Shown: one piece after another, positions 20,643-32,935 of the stretch | How the letters are laid out: every line of letters starts with the position of its first letter | Position numbering within the stretch: position 1 is the stretch's first letter | Source: Prorocentrum cordatum | Lineage: Eukaryota > Sar > Dinophyceae > Prorocentrales > Prorocentraceae | NCBI GenBank assembly: GCA_963575745.1 | Contig: CAUYUJ010020516.1 | Location: 640,124 to 704,123 of the forward strand | DNA: 64,000 bases | Direction: 5' to 3' | Translations under genes and position numbers: made by a program | Notes under the pieces: model-generated | Told to the model about the DNA's origin: nothing | The model's database searches: none | Seen by the model: only the letters and a program-made list of their open reading frames with translations

Positions 20643-20790
20643 GCGTGTCCTCCTACAGGCGGGCGTTGTACGAAAAAACTGAAACGATCAAAAAAAAACG
20701 ACACATGCAAAACAACACTGAACAAATCGCCCCCGTACTACTTCTCGGCTACTCTTGAATATTCCTCCTGTAGAGGGACAGGCCCGACTT
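20643..20790. mobile_element. Possible inverted-repeat element
   Basis: GGGCGTGTCCTCCTACAGG at the left and CCTGTAGAGGGACAGGCCCG at the right pair imperfectly over about 20 bp around an A-rich centre. No target duplication recognised. Confidence 0.4.
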
Positions 20791-21000
20791 AGGTTTATGC
20801 GTATGCCCCCTCGCCCCGGAACTCCCACTGCGCGCCCGCCGCCCCGCGGACGCCCGCACCTCACAGCGACAGCTTCGTGGCTGCAGGGCCGCGCCGCGCT
20901 GCGCCGAACGCAGGCTGCCCAGCGCACCGCGCGACCGCGGCGGCGAGCGACAACACCTCATGGGGACGGGGGAGAGGAGGGGTGAGGAGGTCCTCCTCCT

Positions 21001-21620
21001 CCTCCGCCTCCTCTACTTTCCTCCTCCTCCTCCGCCTTCTCCTCCTCTCTCCACCCCTCCTCCTCCTCCTCCTCCTCCTCCTCCTCCTCCTCCTCCTCTC
21101 CCTCCTCCTCCTCCTCTTCTTATTATTGTTCTTATGATTAGTATTCGTGCTCTTATTTGTAGTAGTATTAGTAGTATCCGTCTCCTTAGTAGTATTCTTC
21201 TTCTTCTTCTTCTTCTTCTTATTATTATTATTATTAGTATTAGTATAATTATTATTACTATGATTATTGATATAATTCTCAGTAGTCGTCTTCTTCTGCT
21301 TATTAGTAGCTGTCTTATCATGCTTCTGCTTGCTATTCTTATTCTTGTGTTTATTCGGCTGCTTCTTCTTCCTCCTCCTCCTCCTTCTCATCCTTCCCCT
21401 NNNNNNNNNNNNNNNNNNNNNNNNNNNNNNNNNNNNNNNNNNNNNNNNNNNNNNNNNNNNNNNNNNNNNNNNNNNNNNNNNNNNNNNNNNNNNNNNNNNN
21501 CCGCCTCCGCCTCCGCCTCCGCCTCCGCCTCCGCCTCCGCCTCCGCCTCCGCCTCCGCCTGCGCCTCCGCTTCCGCCTCCGCCTCCGCCTCCTCCTCCTC
21601 CTCCTCCTCTTCCTCCTCCT
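21001..21620. repeat. CTC/CCT and CCGCCT tracts around the gap
   Basis: CTCCTC, then TTCTTATTATTA-type AT-rich repeats (21,115-21,380), the gap, then CCGCCT and CTC. Frames are artefacts. Confidence 0.9.
21401..21500. other. Assembly gap (100 N)
   Basis: Exactly 100 N inside a simple-repeat region; 100 is a conventional scaffold-gap length, so true size is unknown. The frames reported across it are not real. Confidence 1.
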
Positions 21621-23149
21621 CATCCTTCTCCTCCTCCTCCTCCTCTCCTACCTATGGCAGCGGTGATGGAAAACGAGCCCGTCAACACCGGCTCCGGCCC
21701 CGCGGCGGGGCCCGCAAGCGGCGTCCTGGCGCCAGGTTCTCGACGGCCATGCAGCAGGGGCAGAACGGGGGGTGGGCCTCGGCCAGCTCCTGGGAGGCCA
21801 GCCAGCGGCTCGCGAGGGCCTGGCGCCGCGCCCGCCGAGGAGGAGGAGGAGGAGGAGGAGGAGGAGGAGGAGGAGGAGGAGGAGGAGGAGGAGCGAGGAG
21901 GAGGAGGAGGAGCGAGGACGCAGCGAGGAAGAGGAGCGAGGAAGAGGAGCGAGGAGAGCTCAGCGCGCTCCTGCCGCCTCGCGTCCGTGCGGATGCCGCG
22001 CGCGGCGTGCGTCAGATCCGAGGTGTTCGCGCAGACGGTGGTCGCACCTGAGCATCTTGGAAGCTGGGCGAGGGCTGGCAAATCCGTGGCTGCTAAAACA
22101 ATCGTCCCGGAAGGAAAAAACAGGTTCCCAGAATCAAATTCAGCGCACTAAATAATAAACGGACTGCTTCCCAGGAGGGAGAAAACAATTTCCCAGAGCT
22201 CCGTTTTAGAAGCCACGGGTTCGCCAGCCTTCGCCCGGCTTCTGAGCATCGTTTATCCGACCCCCATTCCCAGCGGCGTAGCCTGGGCCCCACTTGCCGA
22301 TTGACCCCCCCCTAGAAGGGTATATGGGCCGTTCCCTTCGAACTTCGAAAGGCATACCCCAGCTGGGGGGGCAATTTGGTGGGGGTCTCGAAGGGGATGG
22401 GGATGAGGATGGGGATCGGTTCAACGATACCGAGCACCTGTGGCGTTAAAGTCGTCGTCGAGCCAGCAGTGCCTGCAGTGGTTGCCGTTGCTGGCAACTT
22501 TGGTTGTCTGGATGGCCTTGCCGAGCAGGCATGGCAGCTCTAGATCTTGTAGCGCCTGCATTATGATACAATGCGTGTGGCCAATTCTTGTAAGATGACT
22601 ATGGTATAATACAACGCGATGCGTTATGACACAATGCGCACGCTGGAGAAAACCCTTGAGCCCAAACCGGCATGACCTTAAATGGCCAGGGAATGTTGTT
22701 TGTTTGAACTTCCCGACCACTTGTCAGGATCAGTCAACATCGTATGGGAATGTGCGTCGGATCGGGCTGCCTCGGCACGGAAAATGAACTCGAACCAGGG
22801 CGGCTGCGCCATGATGCACAACGGCACCGTGCGAGCATCGGGCCGCTCCGCATCGACGGAAGAACATCGGAATCGGATCGGGCCGGGGCGGCCGAAATCG
22901 GCACCGAATCGGACAGAGCGGATCGGGATGGGCACTGCCTGTGGGGGCGAATCTCTGGGGCGGATGCAGACCTGGGTCCGTGTCCCGTGCGGTCCCTGCT
23001 CCGTCCTCCTGCTCGTTCCACTCCTCCTGCTGCTCCTCCACGCCCCCTTGCAAAAGTCAGGCGAGCTTAGATGACCTTGGACCGTGGCGCCTGCATCCTC
23101 CGCCTCCGCGTGCAGCTTCTTCTCCGCTCCTCGGGGATGGACAGCGCCC

Positions 23150-23310
23150 ACCTGTAGTAAAGCGTGGTTTAGGGGAAGCGACCTCGGGCCAAACCTGGCG
23201 GGCGCAAACCTGGAAAGTGACGACCAGGCCGCCCTCTCGAGAACCGAAAACGGACAATTCACTAATCGACGTATCAGGGTGGGGGTTGTCCACCCCTGAT
23301 CTCCCTGCGT
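23150..23310. repeat. Dispersed repeat R150, copy 2
   Basis: CCTGTAGTAAAGCGTGGTTT, CTGGCGGGCGCAAACCTGGA, CTCGAGAACCGAAAACGGAC, then GGGTGGGGGTTGTCCACCCC. Lies within duplicated segment A; its partner is 55,040-55,195. Confidence 0.75.
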
Positions 23311-23939
23311 CAGCTCGTCGCCGTCGTCTTCCTCCTGCTTCTCGTCCTCCCCCAGCTGTATCTCCTCCAACTGCTGCTCATGCTCTTTGGTCTGTCTTGG
23401 AGCCCTGTGGGCCCGGTTGGGGGCCCTCTTGAGGGGCTTCTTGGGCTGTGTCTTGGTGCTGTCTTGGAGGCGACGGGCTCCTCCGAGCATCTCTTGATCG
23501 TCATCCTGTATTATATTACGGTCAGTGCCCACAGTGAGGGTGGAAGGTGCAGCGAAGGAATACCAGAATAAACGCTGAAACAATAGGAAATGATGCCACT
23601 TTTTAGCCCTAGCAGCGCCTGGTTGCACGAGGAGCGATAGAAGGCGGACGACGGAGACCCTTCCTGAGCCAAACTGCAACCTCAGCGTCTGGGCTCTAGA
23701 GGGCCAGGGGGATTCCCACAGTCAAACCCAGAACGAGGATGCAGGGTGGGGAGCTGTGCCCATGGATGGGCGGGTCGCAGAAGCAGGGATGCCACGGGTA
23801 GCCCAAGTGCTGCGTCCCCAGGTGAAGGGGGGACAAACGGCTCGATGGGGGGGGAGCCCGAGCGGCATTTCCCCGGGGCAGGGCGAGGCACCCAGACCCC
23901 GATCGGCGACGAATGGGCGATTGCGATTGGAGGTCGATG

Positions 23940-24110
23940 TCCCCCCCCCTCCTCCTCCTCCTCCTCCTCCTCCTCCTCCTCCTCCTCCTCCTCCTCCTTT
24001 TTATCTTCCTTTTTATCTTCCTTTTCCTCCTCCTCCTCCTCCTCCTCCCTTCTTCCAACTCCTCCTCCTCCTCCTCCTCTTTCTCTTCCTCCTCCGTCTC
24101 CTCCTGCGGC
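23940..24110. repeat. CTC tract at the 3' flank of the RT element
   Basis: CTC repeats with TTTTTATCTTCC interruptions. The second copy of the duplicated locus has one continuous CTC tract at the matching place (about 57,800-58,010), so the RT retroelement was inserted into this tract. Confidence 0.75.
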
Positions 24111-24570
24111 ACTGCGGGCAAAGCGGTCCTTCTCCGCCGAAGCCCGCGCCGCGCCCGCGCCCGTCGCGCGCAGCGCGACGCACGACCCCCTTCCTCAGAG
24201 ATCCTCTGGAGGGGGACTCAAAGAGCCTCTGGGTTCCTGGGCACCCCGCAGCCAGGAAAAAGAGATGCCTCGAGGGCCTCGGCGACAGGAATGCGGGAGC
24301 CCCGAAAACCCAAGTACGAAAGGGCGACGGGACCGCGCGAGGACAAGCGAGGACGAGGGGCCTCCTGGAAGCGAGAGGGAGGGGCCTCCTGGGCGATCGA
24401 GGGGGAGGGCGACCGAAGTCGACTGCCAGCGGCCGCCGCCCTTCATTACACCTGATGATTCTCCTCCTCCCCCTCGCCACGCGAGGGGGCGTTCTGGATG
24501 GTGTAGTTCGGCCGCTTGTGGGCGCTCTGTCCGTTCTCGTAGGAGTTGCTCCTGTGCTTGTTCCTGTGCC
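24110..24570 (-). other. Probable 3' region of the RT element
   Basis: Sequence absent from the other copy of the duplicated locus, downstream (minus strand) of the last RT-linked frame. No ORF recognised. Confidence 0.4.
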
Positions 24571-24574
24571 CCTG

Positions 24575-26766
24575 TTACGGGCGGGACGTCAGGGTACCGT
24601 CGTAGTGCGGGTCGTTTGCGTGTCGTGGTTCCATCATGGTGCCATCCCTGGTGATCAGCATCCTGCACTCGTCGAGGTTGTCGTCGTAGTGCCAATCCTG
24701 CGCATGTCGTGACGCATCCACCGCACGTTGGATGGTCTCACCGATGATGTCCCCGATCTCGTTGTGGCTGGTCGTGTGTCCGCCGGTCATAACAGAGGTG
24801 TAGTTGTCGCTGACCTTCACGTGCGGGTGCCTTCTGAGCATCTGGTGCTCGTCTATCTTCAGGTGTCGTATGGTCTTGTCAAGCACGATGGCGGGGGTTG
24901 CAGCTTCCAGTGTGGTGAACATCGCCGATATTATGTTGTACATGATGTGGTTGTCGCGAGTGCTGTTGCACTGCTGTTGTGGGTTGAGTTGCTGGTGTTC
25001 CCATGGGTGGTTCAGTGTGCGGCATCGGTTGTCGGCATGGAATGACTCGAGGTTGGTGTCGATGATATGGAGAGCAACGCGCCCATTCGCCATCTGCTCG
25101 TGAGCGCGTTTGTGCATGTCGTCGTAGTTCTCGCTGTCTGGTCGGATGATGTTAGTCTCGATGCTGGTATCGTGCAGGGTCACGTGCTGCTGGATGGTGC
25201 CAGGGAGTTCGTGGGCGGTGGTGGTGCTAGTGGTCGTGATCAAGATGATTGTTGGTGTTGTCCTGCTGCGTGTATTCGTCGTGATGCAGGTGTCAACGGT
25301 GGTGGTTGGTGTTCTGTTGGCTGCCGTGTGGGGTCCGCGTCGAGATTGGGGCGCTGGGGTCGGGGTCGTTGATGATGGGCCCGATAAGTGGTCCGTGAAG
25401 CTGAAGTGGTAGTTGTTCAGCGAAATCTTCAGGGAGGCCAACACGTCGACTGTTGCGTCGGATACGCCTTCCTTCCTCTCTGCTGGCTTCCACCCCGTCG
25501 GGCTTGGCCCTGTATCTGCTGGCACGCCAGGCGGCCGAGCAAGTTGCGGACGCTTTGACGTGCTTGATGAGCCTGTTGGCGGTGTGGCAATACTTCATGC
25601 AGATCTGGCAGGTCTCACCGCTGACGATGTTGCTGATGTCGTTGTCACTTTTGTGGTACGTGTGTTACGTGTGTACACGCTTGTTGTGGGCTGCTTTGTT
25701 CTTGAAGGTCTCCCCGCAATGGTAGCACATAAGTGGTTCGTGGTCGAGCTCTTCGTGTACGTCGTCAGCCTGGCATGGTGATTGCAGTAGTCCAAGTGAT
25801 TCGGCAGAGGTCGTAATAGTTGCCCGCCAAGTATCGCGTCTTGTCTGCTCAATTGTATGGTCGTTCGAGCGTTTGTAGGCGTGGGAAAATGTGGACTTGA
25901 GGTAGCTGAGGTCGTTCCTGGCCATGCTGACGAGCTCCGTGATGTCGGTGGGTGCTCTGTTCTGCCGGCTGCAGTCGCAGTGACGGCAGTAATGTTGGAG
26001 GTCGTTGTTGATTGCAGTCGTCCAAGCCCCGCTTCGCTCTATATCGTAGTCCGCTAGCGCTTGTAATTATGGTGGGCACTGGCGTGCGATTCGTGTCACT
26101 TGTCGTACTCGGAGTCGTCGTAGCCGCTCTTGTAGTGTCGGGAGTCCAGCTTTCTCGATGATCTGGTCGTTGGTTGGTGATGCGATTGTTGCGCATCTGG
26201 TCGTGGGTGATGCCTATGACCTGTCTGGCTGCAGATAGTATGCTGATGTCAGTCGGTTCGTGTCGCGTTGCTTGCTGGTGATCCAGGTGCCTGCGTTGAA
26301 CAGAAGAATCGAGTATCCAAACGCTTCGAGGTAATGTATCTTAGCTTTGGTAGTAACTGCTCGTCTTTTGAATAGCGTCTTCCGTAGTGGTCCCGTTGTC
26401 TGCCGAAGTGCGATGGACGGTGCTGCTACTTCCTGCCCGAGGCCGTTCCTGTCGTTGAACATCGCTCCAAGTAACTTAGTGCTCCTGGTGGTGGTAAACG
26501 TGAAACCCATGTCGGAGATACTACGGCCCTCTTGGATCATGGTGCGCGCGACTCGCTTTCCCACGACGGTGTTGGGGTAGACGGTGAATTTTGACTTGTC
26601 CGTGTTAATGGGCAGGCATCTGCTCAAGGTTGATCGAATCAAGTGCCCCCACATGGTTGTGGTGAGGTCGTGGATGTCGTTGCCGTTGTCGGTCATCGCT
26701 GCTGCCTTGACGTCGTCGACAAAAGACGCGGACGACAAGTGCTGGTCGCTGTCGTGCTGTTGAAAA
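24575..26766 (-). pseudogene. Non-LTR-type reverse transcriptase, 3' part (FVDD, zinc fingers)
   Basis: Reads from 26,766 downward. FQQHDSDQHL, then SASFVDDVKAAAM (motif C, about 26,720), NTDKSKFTVYPN (motif D region), STKLLGAMFNDRNGLG, TKAKIHYLEAF and LLFNAGTWI, the usual RT palm/thumb order. After frameshifts near 26,215 and 26,100 come SAARQVIGITHDQMRNN and AGLPTLQERLRRLRVRQV. Then CYHCGETFKNKAAHNKRVH (about 25,690) and, in another frame, TCQICMKYCHTANRLIKHV (about 25,610), two Cys/His clusters. A further frame (25,460-24,575) adds a long unrecognised C-terminal part. Its missing 5' half is at 47,974-49,390, beyond the inserted element. Confidence 0.8.
26761..26766. repeat. Target duplication TGAAAA, left
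   Basis: Same 6 bp as 47,974-47,979. It is RT coding sequence (TTTTCA on the minus strand, codons for Phe-Gln). Confidence 0.8.
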
Positions 26767-26802
26767 CTGGGCGGGCCACCAAGGGGGCAAGCATTATATT
26801 AA
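26767..26802 (+). repeat. Left terminal inverted repeat
   Basis: CTGGGCGGGCCACCAAGGGG followed by GCAAGCATTATATTAAG; pairs with 47,940-47,973. Confidence 0.8.
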
Positions 26803-26837
26803 GGGCCCGCGGTAATATGATGTTACCTTCCTGGGCC

Positions 26838-26945
26838 TGATGATGATGATGATGATGATGACGCTGGCGCTGATGATGCTGGTGATCACGATGACGATGA
26901 TCGTGGTGATGGTGATGATGTTGATGCCTTGTCCTCGTCCCCATC
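26838..26945. repeat. GAT-type microsatellite, left
   Basis: TGATGATGATG passing into GACGATGATCGTGGTGATGG. Similar tracts recur through the element at 29,375-29,550, 32,390-32,580, 32,815-32,930, 35,150-35,330, 42,290-42,410 and 47,830-47,930. Confidence 0.8.
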
Positions 26946-27184
26946 GTCATCGTCTTCCTTCTCCTCGTTCTGATCATGGCCCTCGTTCTCTCTGGCTGCT
27001 CACCATTCTCTGTATACTCCCCCTCCTCCCCCCTCCCTCATCCTGCATCATCTAACCCCTCCTCTTCGTGCTCCTCCTTCTTTTCCTGCTCCTCCTCTTC
27101 CTCGGATGCCCATCCTTATTATCCAACCCCTCCCCCAACCTTCACCATCCAACCTTCCTCCGCCTGTAGTTAAAAATCATAAAT

Positions 27185-29370
27185 GACAGCCGAAAAGTGA
27201 ACAAGACCCCCCCCCAAAAAAAAAAACAGGACCAACCAACACATACTAAGGACCGCGAGAAAAAGAAACAGGGCCACAAAGAGACCAATCAAACGAACCG
27301 AACATTCAACATAACCAAGCAAACCACTAAAAAGGCCCACAGAGATACTAAACAGGACCACCCCAAAAAGCAAACAGGACCACGCAACAAGTAAACAAGA
27401 CCAAAAGACAACTCAACAGGACCACGGAGAAACTGAACAAGACCATTCCCCTAAAAAAAAACAGGACCACGAAAAAAAACACCGACACACTAAGCAGGAC
27501 CAACCTCAAAAGTAATCAGGACCGCACAAACAGTAAGCAGGACCACGCCAAAACTAAACATGACCACAGAGAAACAAACAGGACAACAACGAACAATAAA
27601 CAGGACCACACAAACAATAAATCAAACCAAACAACAACTAAACAGGACCACCCGGAAAAGTAGACAGGACCACGCGAAAAGTGGACCTGGAGAAAACTAA
27701 ACAGCACCACAGAGAAACTAAACAGGACCACACGACAAAGTAAACAGGACCACGCCAAAAGTAAACAGGACCAGGAGAAAACTAAACAGGACCACAGAGA
27801 AACTAAACAGGACCATCCAAAAAAACACAGTAACAGGAGAACAGTGAACAGGACCAAAGTGAAACTAAACAGGACCACGCGGAGAAGTAAACAGGACCAC
27901 GCGAAAAGTCAACAGGACCTGGACAACACTAAACAGGACCACAGAGAAACTAAACAGGACAACGCGGAAAAGTAAACAGGACCTGGCGAAAAGTAACCAG
28001 GACCAGTGGAAATATACACAGGACCACGCAAAAAAGTAAACAGGACCACCCCAAAAAACAAACAGAACCACGAGAAAACTGAACAGGACCAGAAGAACAC
28101 TAAACAGGACCACAGAGAAACTAAACATGACCACCCTAAACAGGACCAGGAAAACATTAAACACCACCACAGAGAAACTACGCAGGACCACGCGAACAGG
28201 CATCAGGACCTGGGGAAAAAAAAACTAACCAGGACCACGGAGAAACTAAACACGACAACACGAAAAGTAAACAGGACCTGGCGAAAAGTAAACAGGACCT
28301 GGCGAAAAGTAAACAGGACCACAGAGAAACGAAAGAGGACCACACGAAACAGTAAACAGGACCACGCGAAAAGTAAACAGGACCAAGAGACAACTAAACA
28401 GGACCACGAAGAAACGAAACAGGACGACCCCCCCAGAACAACCAGGACCACGGAAAAACTAAACAGGACCGCGCAAGAAAGTAACCAGGACCACCCCAAA
28501 AAACAAACAGGACCACGAGAAAACTGAACAGGACCAGAAGAAAACTAAACAGGATCACAGAGAAACTAAACAGGACCACCCCAGAAACTAAACAGGACCA
28601 CGCCAAAAGTAAACAGGACCAGGAAACACCAAACACGACCACAGAGAAACTACGCAGGACCACGCGAAAAGCCATCAGGACCTGGCAGAAACTAAACAAG
28701 ACCACAAAGAAACGAAACAGGACAACACGAAAAGTGAACAGGACCGGGCGAAAAGTAAACAGGACCTGGCGAAAAGTAAACAGGACCACAGAGAAACTAA
28801 ACAGGACCACGCGACAAAGTAAACAGGACCACGCCAAAAGTAAACAGGACCAGGAGAAAACTAAACAGGACCACAGAGAAACTAAACAGGACCACCCCAA
28901 ACAGCAAACAGTACCACGAAAAAACGAAACAGAACCACGAAGAAAGTAAACAACACAACCCAAACCAAAATAAACAGGACCACGGAAAAACTAAACCAGG
29001 ACAACAGGAAAACGAATAAACATGACCACCCCAAAAAGTAAACAGGACCACGCCAAAAGTCAACCGGACCAGGAGAAAACTAAACAGGACCACAAGCAAA
29101 CTCAACAGGACCACGCGAAAAAGTAAACATGACCACGCACATGAATCAACAGGATCATGCAACAAGTAAACAGGACCGCGGAGAAACCAAACAGGACCAC
29201 CCCAAACAGTAAGCAGGACCACGTACAAACGTGAACAAGACCACAGAGAAACTAAACAGGACCAACCCAAAAAGCAACCAAGACCACGCCAAAAGTAAAC
29301 AGGACCACGCGAAAACTAAACAGGAACACGGAAAAACTAAACAGGACCAACCCAGAAAATGAACAGGACC
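27185..29370 (+). repeat. 21-bp satellite array, left (AACAGGACCAC)
   Basis: About 100 units of AAACAGGACCAC plus 9-10 variable bases. Tails fall into a few types: GCGAAAAGT, AGAGAAACT, GGAGAAAACT and CCCCAAAAAGC. The 21-bp period keeps frame, so Lys/Thr/Asn/Asp-rich heptad frames (KQDHRET) stay open. I treat these as repeat artefacts. The same satellite runs in the opposite direction at 42,705-46,320. Confidence 0.9.
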
Positions 29371-29747
29371 TGTCGCTGATGATGATTGTGCTGATGGTGA
29401 AGGCGCCGGGGGTGATGATGATCGAGGTGGTGGCGATACTGGTGGCGATGATGACTGTGGTGGATGTCGCTAGGGATGAGGATGAGGAGCGATGATGCCG
29501 ATGATGTGGACGCTGATGGCGACGACGATGATGGCGGCGATGACAACGACATGCTTTCCTCTCTCGCGCTGGCGCAGGCGGAAGGGGCCGCCCAAAACAG
29601 CGCGCGACCGCGGGACCACCGCCAAAGGCACGTTCACCAGCGGGGCCACCGCCAGAGGCCTCTACACTAGGCCACGCTTTCACTGTGGCTCCCGCGGGAG
29701 CCCCCACTGGCCTGTCTCGTGGTGGCGCAGGCGATGGGCGTTTCTCA

Positions 29748-31576
29748 TCAGCATCGCCTCCGGCTTCTTGGATTCGGCGCGCCGCTTCTTCGACGCAAAG
29801 ATCGGCCGTCGAAGGCGCAGGGCGCGCAGGAAGTGGCAGGAACACAACTGGCGCCCGCAGTTAAAAAATTCAATGGGACCTGGCCACCACCCCTGATATA
29901 CCGCGCCTCGCGCTCGACAGAGGCGGAGCCGCGCCCGACGTTCTCAAACTCACGCTTAAGAAGTGCGGTCTCGCCGCCCTCTTCCTGCAGGATCCGCTTG
30001 ATCCCCGCCGCCCGCAGGTTCTCCTCCCACTGGTTCTCGCGGCGCCAGTGCGCCCAGCGACGCGCGTCGCTGGTCTTCGCGAACTGGTAGCGCCAGAACT
30101 GCGCGCAGGTGAGCCTGGCAACGAAGGCATCAGGCAACCGCGCCCGCCAGCGAGCCCCCCAGTGCCGCACCTCGCCGTCGCGCCTGTTGAGGATGTGCAT
30201 GACGCATTCGTCGTCGGTGGCGACGTGCGCGGAGACCTTCGCGGCCTCGAAGGCCTCGGCCGTCAGCGCCGCCCAACCGTCGCCGAGCGCGGCATCTGGG
30301 TTTGCCTCGCACAAGGGCGCGCCAGAGGAAGCGCCATCACGGCCGCCCCAGACCGCCTCCCGCAGCTGCGCCCTGCAGTGCACATCTTGGGAAACAAGCG
30401 CGCAACGCCCCACAGCTGCCCGGCTTTGTCTGGGGCGTTGTTTCGGTGGGCGATGCCTGCGAGAAAAGCTTGCGCTGGATGGGGTCGGGTCGCAGTGAAA
30501 GTCGAGCGCCTCCCCCATGGCTCGCGCGCTGCCGAAGGCGCCAGTTCGCGCCAGAAACAGCGACGGCGTTTGCCTGCCAGCCATCCCTATTATCGCAGAA
30601 GTGCCGCTGCTTCCAAGTCTTTCTGACGATTCGGCGAAGTTCGGCCTTTTGCTCATCCGACAACCGAGCAATGCGCACCTCCGAGAGATAAGTCGTCAAG
30701 TCCACTTCGCTATCCCCGTCGTCGCACGCGCCAGAAGCAACGCCCGCGTCGCGCGGTCTCGCCCGGCTACTGGAGCGCGGCCTTGTCCGGCGTTCGGCGA
30801 AGCCCTGGGGCCCCCCCCGCTGGCTCGCCGCCAGCTCGCCCTCAACCTCTGGCCCGCTATCCTCGGCGTCGCCCTCCTGAGCCGGACCCTCAGCCGGAGG
30901 GGCGCCCCCAGCCGCAGCGGCTGGAGGCGCGGGGGCAGGTGGGGCGCCACGGAAGGGCAGCCGGCGCAGCGCGCGGAGCGTACCACGCGCCAGGCGGCGG
31001 CAAGCGCGCCACTGAGCCGAAGTAGATTGGCGGCGGCGGCGGCGGTAGCTGACGCGCTGGCACGCCTGGCGGCGCGGGCGTGAGCGGCGGCGGCGCCGGG
31101 ACATCATCGGGCACATGTGCCTCCGCGGGCGCCCCCGCTGGCGTCGGCCTCGGCGGCGCATGGCAGCTCGCGCGCGAAGGCGCCGCCGCCGCGCGGGCAC
31201 GACCGCCAGGGGCAGGTAGGAACGGCGCAGCGCGAAGGGCCATGGCCGCAGCAACCGCTGGTGCCGCCATTGACGTGGCCGCCGCCGCAGCCACCGCTGC
31301 CGGCGCTCCCGAGGAGCGCGCGTGCCCGCCGTAGGCAAGCTGCATCGGCGCAGCTGTCGAGGTCGAGGGCGCAGCAGCGCCGTGGCCACGTGCCTCGGTC
31401 GTGCTATTACTGCCCCCTGCAGGGCACCCCGAGGCAGCGCCATCGCTGCCAACGGCGACGCTGGCGCCGCCGCTCACGCTCGCCAGCGCGGCTGGAGCAG
31501 CAGCAGCGGACGCGCCAGAGGCGGCGTTGTAGTCCGCGGCGCGCGCGCGGGGGACCTCGTGGGCTGCTTCCGCCAA
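29748..31576 (-). pseudogene. Cargo coding remnant with FW..QFA..RRW module (a)
   Basis: The 5' part (31,576-30,900) is Ala/Pro-rich low complexity. Then, after a frame change, DDGDSEVDLTTYLSEVRIAR and LSDEQKAELRRIVRKTWKQR (about 30,740-30,610), a plausible helical segment. After further frame changes: EAAKVSAHVATDDECVMHIL, NRRDGEVRHWGARWR and FWRYQFAKTSDARRWAHWRR (30,250-30,040), ending in LQEEGGETALLKREFENVG. The last module resembles 33,120-33,692. Function unknown. Two copies of the cargo motif lie here (30,321 and 31,514). Confidence 0.45.
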
Positions 31577-31579
31577 CTC

Positions 31580-32208
31580 CTAAAACACCGCCTGCGCCAG
31601 GTGTTCTTGCTCCCGCGCGAGTTTGCACCCTGCGGCGGGGCCCCGCCGCAAGCTCAGCAGGCCCTTGCGGGAAGCTTTCACAGAGCACCCCACGATCATC
31701 GCCACGCGGGGCCCCAGCGAAAGACGGAAGTCAAATTGGCACTGGCGGTGCGACGCGGCTCGGCCGAAATTGTCGCACTTCGACTGGCCCAGCGCCTTCG
31801 TAGGTTTGCGCTGCTCCACCGTCACCACCAGCGGGCGGCGGCTCGCCGAGCGCAGGACACGGTGGATGTCGGTGCAATGTTGCAATGTTTTAGGCCCACC
31901 AGAGGTAGGGTCAAGACAGAAACTGCATCAAAACCTCCTGTCCCGTCCCCCCCCTGCACCGATGCAGCGTCTGCAATCGGCACGAGGAACGGCGGCGTCC
32001 ACCATTCCTGGAGGACGCTGCCCGCAGGTCCTCGCGCAGTGTAGAAGGACAACTCCTCCTGCAGCGACTTGATGGGCCGCGGAGTGCAACTGCGGTGAAC
32101 CTCGCCCGTGGCACGGATGGGGTACGAGGCTCTCCGGGCGACCCACCTGTCGGTGAGACTCCTGTCGAAGGCGGGGTCGTCGTCCGCGACAGGGGCAGCG
32201 TCGGCCAA
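31580..32208 (-). pseudogene. Cargo coding remnant
   Basis: A frame reading DDDPAFDRSLTDRWVARRAS, RPIKSLQEELSFYTARGPAG and LQEWWTPPFLVPIADAAS (32,190-31,960), then in another frame FDFRLSLGPRVAMIVGCSVK and AGCKLAREQEHLAQAVF ending in a stop at 31,580. Ordinary composition, no recognised domain. Upstream (32,210-32,935) is GGA/GAT repeat. Confidence 0.4.
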
Positions 32209-32329
32209 GCGGGCGCGGCGACCCGTGGCACGGTCGCGCGATGAGCCCCTGTTGCTCGAGCCTGCACGCGCCGCGGAAATCGGGCCCTCCGGCAGCAGGA
32301 GGACCGCGGAGGCACCCGACAGGAGGAGG

Positions 32330-32935
32330 AGCGAGGAGGAGGAGGACGACGAGATGGACTGCTAGGAGGAGGAGACTGACGAGGACGACGCAGGCGATGA
32401 TGATGACGAGGAGAAGGAGGAGAAGGAGGAGGAGGAGGAGGGGCACGAGGAGAGGCACGATCAGGAAGATAAGCATGATGGTGATGATGATGACGGGGAA
32501 ACTGCTGATTGCGAGGGCGCTGATGGCGATGATGAGGATGGGGGCGATCAGGATGACAATGGCGATGGTGCTGATGAGGAGGGGGAGGGGGGGAGGAGGA
32601 GGAGGAGGAGGAGGAGGAGGAGGAGGAGGAGGAGGAGGAGGAGGAGGAGGAGGAGGAGGAGGAGGAGGAGGAGGAGGAGGGGGAGGGGGAGGGGGGGGGG
32701 CAGGCGGGGCAACACGAGGAGGGAGGAGGGGAAGGACCAGGGGGAGGAGGGGGGCCAGGAGGAGCAGGAGGAGGACAAGGCAGAGCAGCAGCAGCATTGC
32801 TGTTCAGGGGGATAGTGCTGATGATGACAGCGATGGTGATGGTGATGTTGATGTCAGCGATGATGGCGATAATGGTGGGGTTGTCAAAGACACTGATTGA
32901 CGGCGAGAATGATGAGCATGATGACGCCGACGACT
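32330..32935. repeat. GGA and GAT tracts
   Basis: GGAGGA, GATGAT and a pure GGA run at about 32,598-32,680, then GATGATGACAGCGATGG. Separates two cargo coding blocks. Confidence 0.9.

Larger units (their letters stand above)
20819..23985. repeat. Duplicated segment A, copy 1
   Basis: Collinear with 53,140-57,850: the CGCGCCCGCCGCCCCGCGGA block, the CTC and GAG tracts, CTTGGAAGCTGGGCGAGGGC, the CCCAGCTGGGGG region, GGCCAGGGAATGTTGTTTG, repeat R150, and AATAAACGCTGAAACAATAG. Copy 1 lacks a 1.74-kb stretch (about 55,359-57,095) and the 234-bp element at 57,424. Short frames such as the 95-residue minus-strand frame at 22,734-23,021 are conserved between copies, but other frames are too, so no gene is called. 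Confidence 0.85.

Noticed and set aside
21330-22151. Proteins spanning the N gap
   Set aside because: The frames cross 100 unknown bases of conventional gap length and repeat sequence on both sides.
22650-22685. Second spliced-leader relict (complement of CTTGAGCCCAAACCGGCAT; also at about 54,505)
   Set aside because: Only about 14 of 21 positions fit without gaps, and both copies belong to one duplicated segment, so they are not independent evidence.
28006-28527. 173-codon heptad-repeat protein (KQDHRET...)
   Set aside because: The 21-bp satellite period keeps any frame open and forces a heptad; both strands give long frames. No start context or unique domain.
27185-29370. CRISPR-like array
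   Set aside because: Units are about 21 bp with short variable tails drawn from a few repeating types. There are no unique spacers and no cas genes; it is a satellite.
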